A DNA stretch of 7,381 bases from an uncultured Clostridia bacterium (lineage in GTDB: Bacteria > Bacillota > Clostridia > Christensenellales > Borkfalkiaceae). Made by a program: the position numbers and the translations under genes. Below the pieces are notes generated by a model, which ran no database searches, was not told the DNA's origin, and saw only the letters and a list, made by a program, of their open reading frames with translations. Location of the stretch: NCBI GenBank assembly GCA_946637575.1, contig CAMPBJ010000045.1, positions 1 to 7,381 on the forward strand, written 5' to 3'. This document shows, piece by piece, positions 5,517-7,381 of this stretch (position 1 is its first letter; each line of letters opens with the position of its first letter).

Positions 5517-7381
5517 ATGAAACGCAAATTTTTACTTTACAACTTGATAGTACTCTTCGTTTTGCTGGTTGCGTCTGTCGGCGGGCTTTTCGCCTGTGGC
5601 GGCGACAGTAATACCGCGCACACGCACGAATACGTTTATACCGACAACGGAAACGGAACGCACAGCGGCGTTTGTTCTTGCGGCAACGTCAAGCCGTACT
5701 CTCAAAACGAACACGACTTCGCGGGGGAGAACGGCGAGTGTTCGGTCTGCGGGCATAAACACGTTCTCGTCGCAAAAGAGACCGAAGATCTTTCAAAGCA
5801 CGACATCGTCTGCTCGGCGTGTAATTTAACTTATTCTTCTGATTTACCGCACGACGATAAAGACGGAGTTTGTTCTTCCTGCGGGCACGTTCACGAGTTC
5901 GCATTATCTTTTGACGAGGACGGGCATTTTAACGTATGTTCTACTTGCGGTTATGCCCAAGAGATGATCTCGCATACCGAAGTTTTAACGTCCGACGGCG
6001 AACACCACTGGTATTATTGTTCGTTCTGCGGCTACGCGGGGGAAAAACAGTCCCACGTCGGCGGTGAAAAGAAGACGGAGAACGAAGTTCCCGCCGCTTG
6101 CGACCACGTCGGCGGATACGACGAAGTCGTTTACTGTACCGTCTGCGGAACGGAACTTTCGAGACAGCGCGTAGTTCTTCCGAAGACCGAACACGACTAT
6201 AAAGCGGAAATCACTCCGCCGACTTGCACGGAGCAAGGTTTTACCACTTACACCTGTTCCGTCTGCAATTACTCCTACACCGGCGATTTTACGGCGGAAA
6301 AAGGGCATACCGAAGGGGAGACCGCGTTCGACGGCGCAAACCACTGGAAAATCTGTTCGGTTTGCGGTGAAAAGTACGACGTAGAGTCGCACGTTCTTTT
6401 CGCGCGCGATCTCGGAACTTCGCACGAGAGGTACTGCTCTTGCGGTTACGTCGAAGACAGCGCGGAACACAACGCGAACCGGAAGGAAAACGGCGCGTAC
6501 TATTGTTCGATTTGTTTGCACGAGCACGTTTTAGGCGAATTTGACGACGAAGGGTTTGCGACCTGTTCGGTTTGCGGAAAGGAAATTAAGATTCACACTC
6601 ACGACTACGTCTGGACGGATAACGGCGACGGCACGCACTCTAAAATATGTTCCTGCGGGGAAGTTTTAGAAAATACCACGTTAAAGCACGACTCCAAGGG
6701 CGAAAATTACGTGTGTTCCCGTTGCGGGCACGCGCATAATCCGATATACGTCGACAACGGGGAAACGCATATTCTTAAATGCGAAACCTGTCCGTTTACT
6801 TTCGGCAACCCCGAACCGCACGACAACAACGGCGGCAAGTGTTCTTTATGCGGGCACGCGCACGATTTTGTCGCAAAAGACTGCGGGGAAAACCATGCGT
6901 TCGTCTGTTCTTGCGGAATTGAGAGCGGAAGCGGAAAACATAACGCCGACAAAATAGAAGACGACGGATATTACTGTTCCGTTTGTCTGCATAAGCATAC
7001 TTTAAGCGAATTCGACGGGGAAGGGCTTGCCGTTTGTACGGTTTGCGACACGGCAGTTCGGAAACACGAACACGACTACGTTTGGACGGACAACGGCAAC
7101 GGCACGCACTCTCGTATTTGTTCTTGCGGCAAAATAATGGAAAACTCCACCGGAGAGCACGTTTTCGGAGACTTTGACGACGAGGGCGTTTCAACGTGTA
7201 CTCTCTGCGGAGCAAGGCAAAAAACGCACGAACACGCGTTTGTCTGGACGGATAACGGCGACGGCACGCACTCGCGCAGCTGTTCCTGCGGGAAAGTCGA
7301 AGACGGCACTATCGGATCGCACGACTTTAACGGAGCGAACGGCGCATGTTCCGTTTGCGGACATCAGCACGTTATCGCGTA
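5517..7381 (+). CDS. Cys/His-knuckle repeat lipoprotein, 3'-partial
   Basis: The frame opens at ATG 5517 and stays open for 621 codons to the edge of the window, where the last two bases are TA (a Tyr codon or a stop). Residues 1-27 form a lipoprotein signal: basic MKRK, a hydrophobic core (FLLYNLIVLFVLLVASVGG) and a lipobox LFAC with Cys27 as the lipidation site, so the product should be anchored on the outer face of the membrane. The rest is a chain of short hairpins holding 17 CxxC and 6 CxC pairs, usually followed by Gly (CSxCG, CSCG) and often by HxH. Most CxxC pairs are preceded by an Asp/Asn-Gly turn. Residues 190-268 (with TPPTCTEQGFTTYTCSVCN and EKGHTEGE) match a repeat common in Clostridia surface proteins. 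Metal (probably zinc) binding or crosslinking is inferred; no catalytic domain is seen. The start is fixed by the signal peptide; an in-frame TTG at 5463 would add 18 residues across the promoter and is unlikely. No Shine-Dalgarno sequence precedes the ATG. Confidence 0.9.
   Translation, partial: MKRKFLLYNLIVLFVLLVASVGGLFACGGDSNTAHTHEYVYTDNGNGTHSGVCSCGNVKPYSQNEHDFAGENGECSVCGHKHVLVAKETEDLSKHDIVCSACNLTYSSDLPHDDKDGVCSSCGHVHEFALSFDEDGHFNVCSTCGYAQEMISHTEVLTSDGEHHWYYCSFCGYAGEKQSHVGGEKKTENEVPAACDHVGGYDEVVYCTVCGTELSRQRVVLPKTEHDYKAEITPPTCTEQGFTTYTCSVCNYSYTGDFTAEKGHTEGETAFDGANHWKICSVCGEKYDVESHVLFARDLGTSHERYCSCGYVEDSAEHNANRKENGAYYCSICLHEHVLGEFDDEGFATCSVCGKEIKIHTHDYVWTDNGDGTHSKICSCGEVLENTTLKHDSKGENYVCSRCGHAHNPIYVDNGETHILKCETCPFTFGNPEPHDNNGGKCSLCGHAHDFVAKDCGENHAFVCSCGIESGSGKHNADKIEDDGYYCSVCLHKHTLSEFDGEGLAVCTVCDTAVRKHEHDYVWTDNGNGTHSRICSCGKIMENSTGEHVFGDFDDEGVSTCTLCGARQKTHEHAFVWTDNGDGTHSRSCSCGKVEDGTIGSHDFNGANGACSVCGHQHVIA
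6390..6689 (+). repeat. Direct repeat copy 1 within the lipoprotein gene (residues 292-391)
   Basis: This 100-residue stretch aligns without any gap to residues 449-548, exactly 157 residues (471 bases) downstream. By hand count about 55 of 100 residues are identical, including all four Cys pairs (CSCG, CSxC, CxVC, CSCG), the CLHxH motif and the block HDYVWTDNG. The copies have diverged well beyond a recent duplication at most sites, yet spacing is fully preserved, which points to selection on the spacing of the knuckles. Confidence 0.85.
6861..7160 (+). repeat. Direct repeat copy 2 within the lipoprotein gene (residues 449-548)
   Basis: Ungapped partner of the unit at 6390-6689. Differences from copy 1 include an extra unpaired Cys456 (KDCGE) and replacement of the Gly after one CxxC pair by Asp (CTVCD, residues 507-511). 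Past residue 548 the two copies need a four-residue shift to realign, so the duplication or its conservation ends there. Confidence 0.85.

Larger units (their letters stand above)
5619..7292 (+). repeat. 22-residue HxH...TDNGxGTHS...CSCG module, four copies
   Basis: Copies lie at 5619-5684, 6594-6659, 7065-7130 and 7227-7292 (residues 35-56, 360-381, 517-538, 571-592), all of identical length. The core is H-x-H-[DEA]-[YF]-V-[YW]-T-D-N-G-[DN]-G-T-H-S-x-x-C-S-C-G. The DNA of copies 2 and 4 is identical over 32 bases (6609-6640 and 7242-7273), much closer than the rest of the repeat, which suggests recent exchange between copies. These are coding repeats, not a CRISPR array: the copies are irregularly spaced and in frame. 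Confidence 0.88.

Noticed and set aside
5985..6527. Minus-strand open frame (180 codons) opposite the lipoprotein gene
   Set aside because: It is antisense to the Cys-knuckle repeats, has no ribosome binding site or domain, and similar spurious frames recur wherever the plus-strand repeat recurs.
6594..7292. CRISPR-like direct repeats
   Set aside because: The repeats are in frame, unevenly spaced (471 then 162 bases), imperfect, and encode a conserved protein module.
5663..7360. Multiheme c-type cytochrome
   Set aside because: Heme attachment needs CxxCH. The pairs here are followed by Gly, Asn, Leu, Pro, Asp or similar, and I found no CxxCH.

Overview
The window looks like a piece of a moderate-G+C, Gram-positive-type anaerobe, most likely an uncultured gut Clostridia member (Bacillota). 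The evidence is a textbook TTGACA/TATAAT promoter, a lipobox-type signal peptide, a factor-independent hairpin terminator, and a very large exported protein built from Listeria-Bacteroides type repeats, beta-helix/GLUG-like sequence and a DUF4838 catalytic-type region. The taxonomic call is inference; there is no rRNA or housekeeping gene here.

Layout. Positions 1-5372 (+) are the C-terminal 1,789 residues of a giant secreted or surface protein whose start lies upstream of the window. Its visible domains in order are: an unrecognised segment, a B-repeat, a probable beta-sandwich (carbohydrate-binding-like) domain, a short His/Cys segment, a beta-rich stretch leading into a GLUG/beta-helix-like region, a second beta-rich segment, then the alpha/beta domain plus barrel typical of DUF4838 glycosidase-like proteins, and an unrecognised tail of about 340 residues. 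Positions 5373-5516 are intergenic: a strong terminator (5383-5422), then a near-perfect extended -10 sigma-A promoter (5479-5507). Positions 5517-7381 (+) are a second gene with no in-frame stop inside the window. It encodes a lipoprotein made almost wholly of Cys/His knuckles: 23 CxC or CxxC pairs in the first 621 residues.

How they relate. The terminator and the dedicated promoter show that the two genes are separate transcription units on the same strand. Both products are predicted to act outside the membrane. The large protein carries one HxH...CxCG segment resembling the repeat that makes up the lipoprotein, so the two may share a module type. A joint role in glycan capture or degradation is plausible for the first gene; for the second, only metal binding or structural crosslinking can be suggested.

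Most notable points: the lipoprotein gene appears to be leaderless (predicted transcript start only 2-3 nt before its ATG, with no Shine-Dalgarno sequence), and its Cys-knuckle array has a higher-order 157-residue period with an ungapped internal duplication of about 100 residues.
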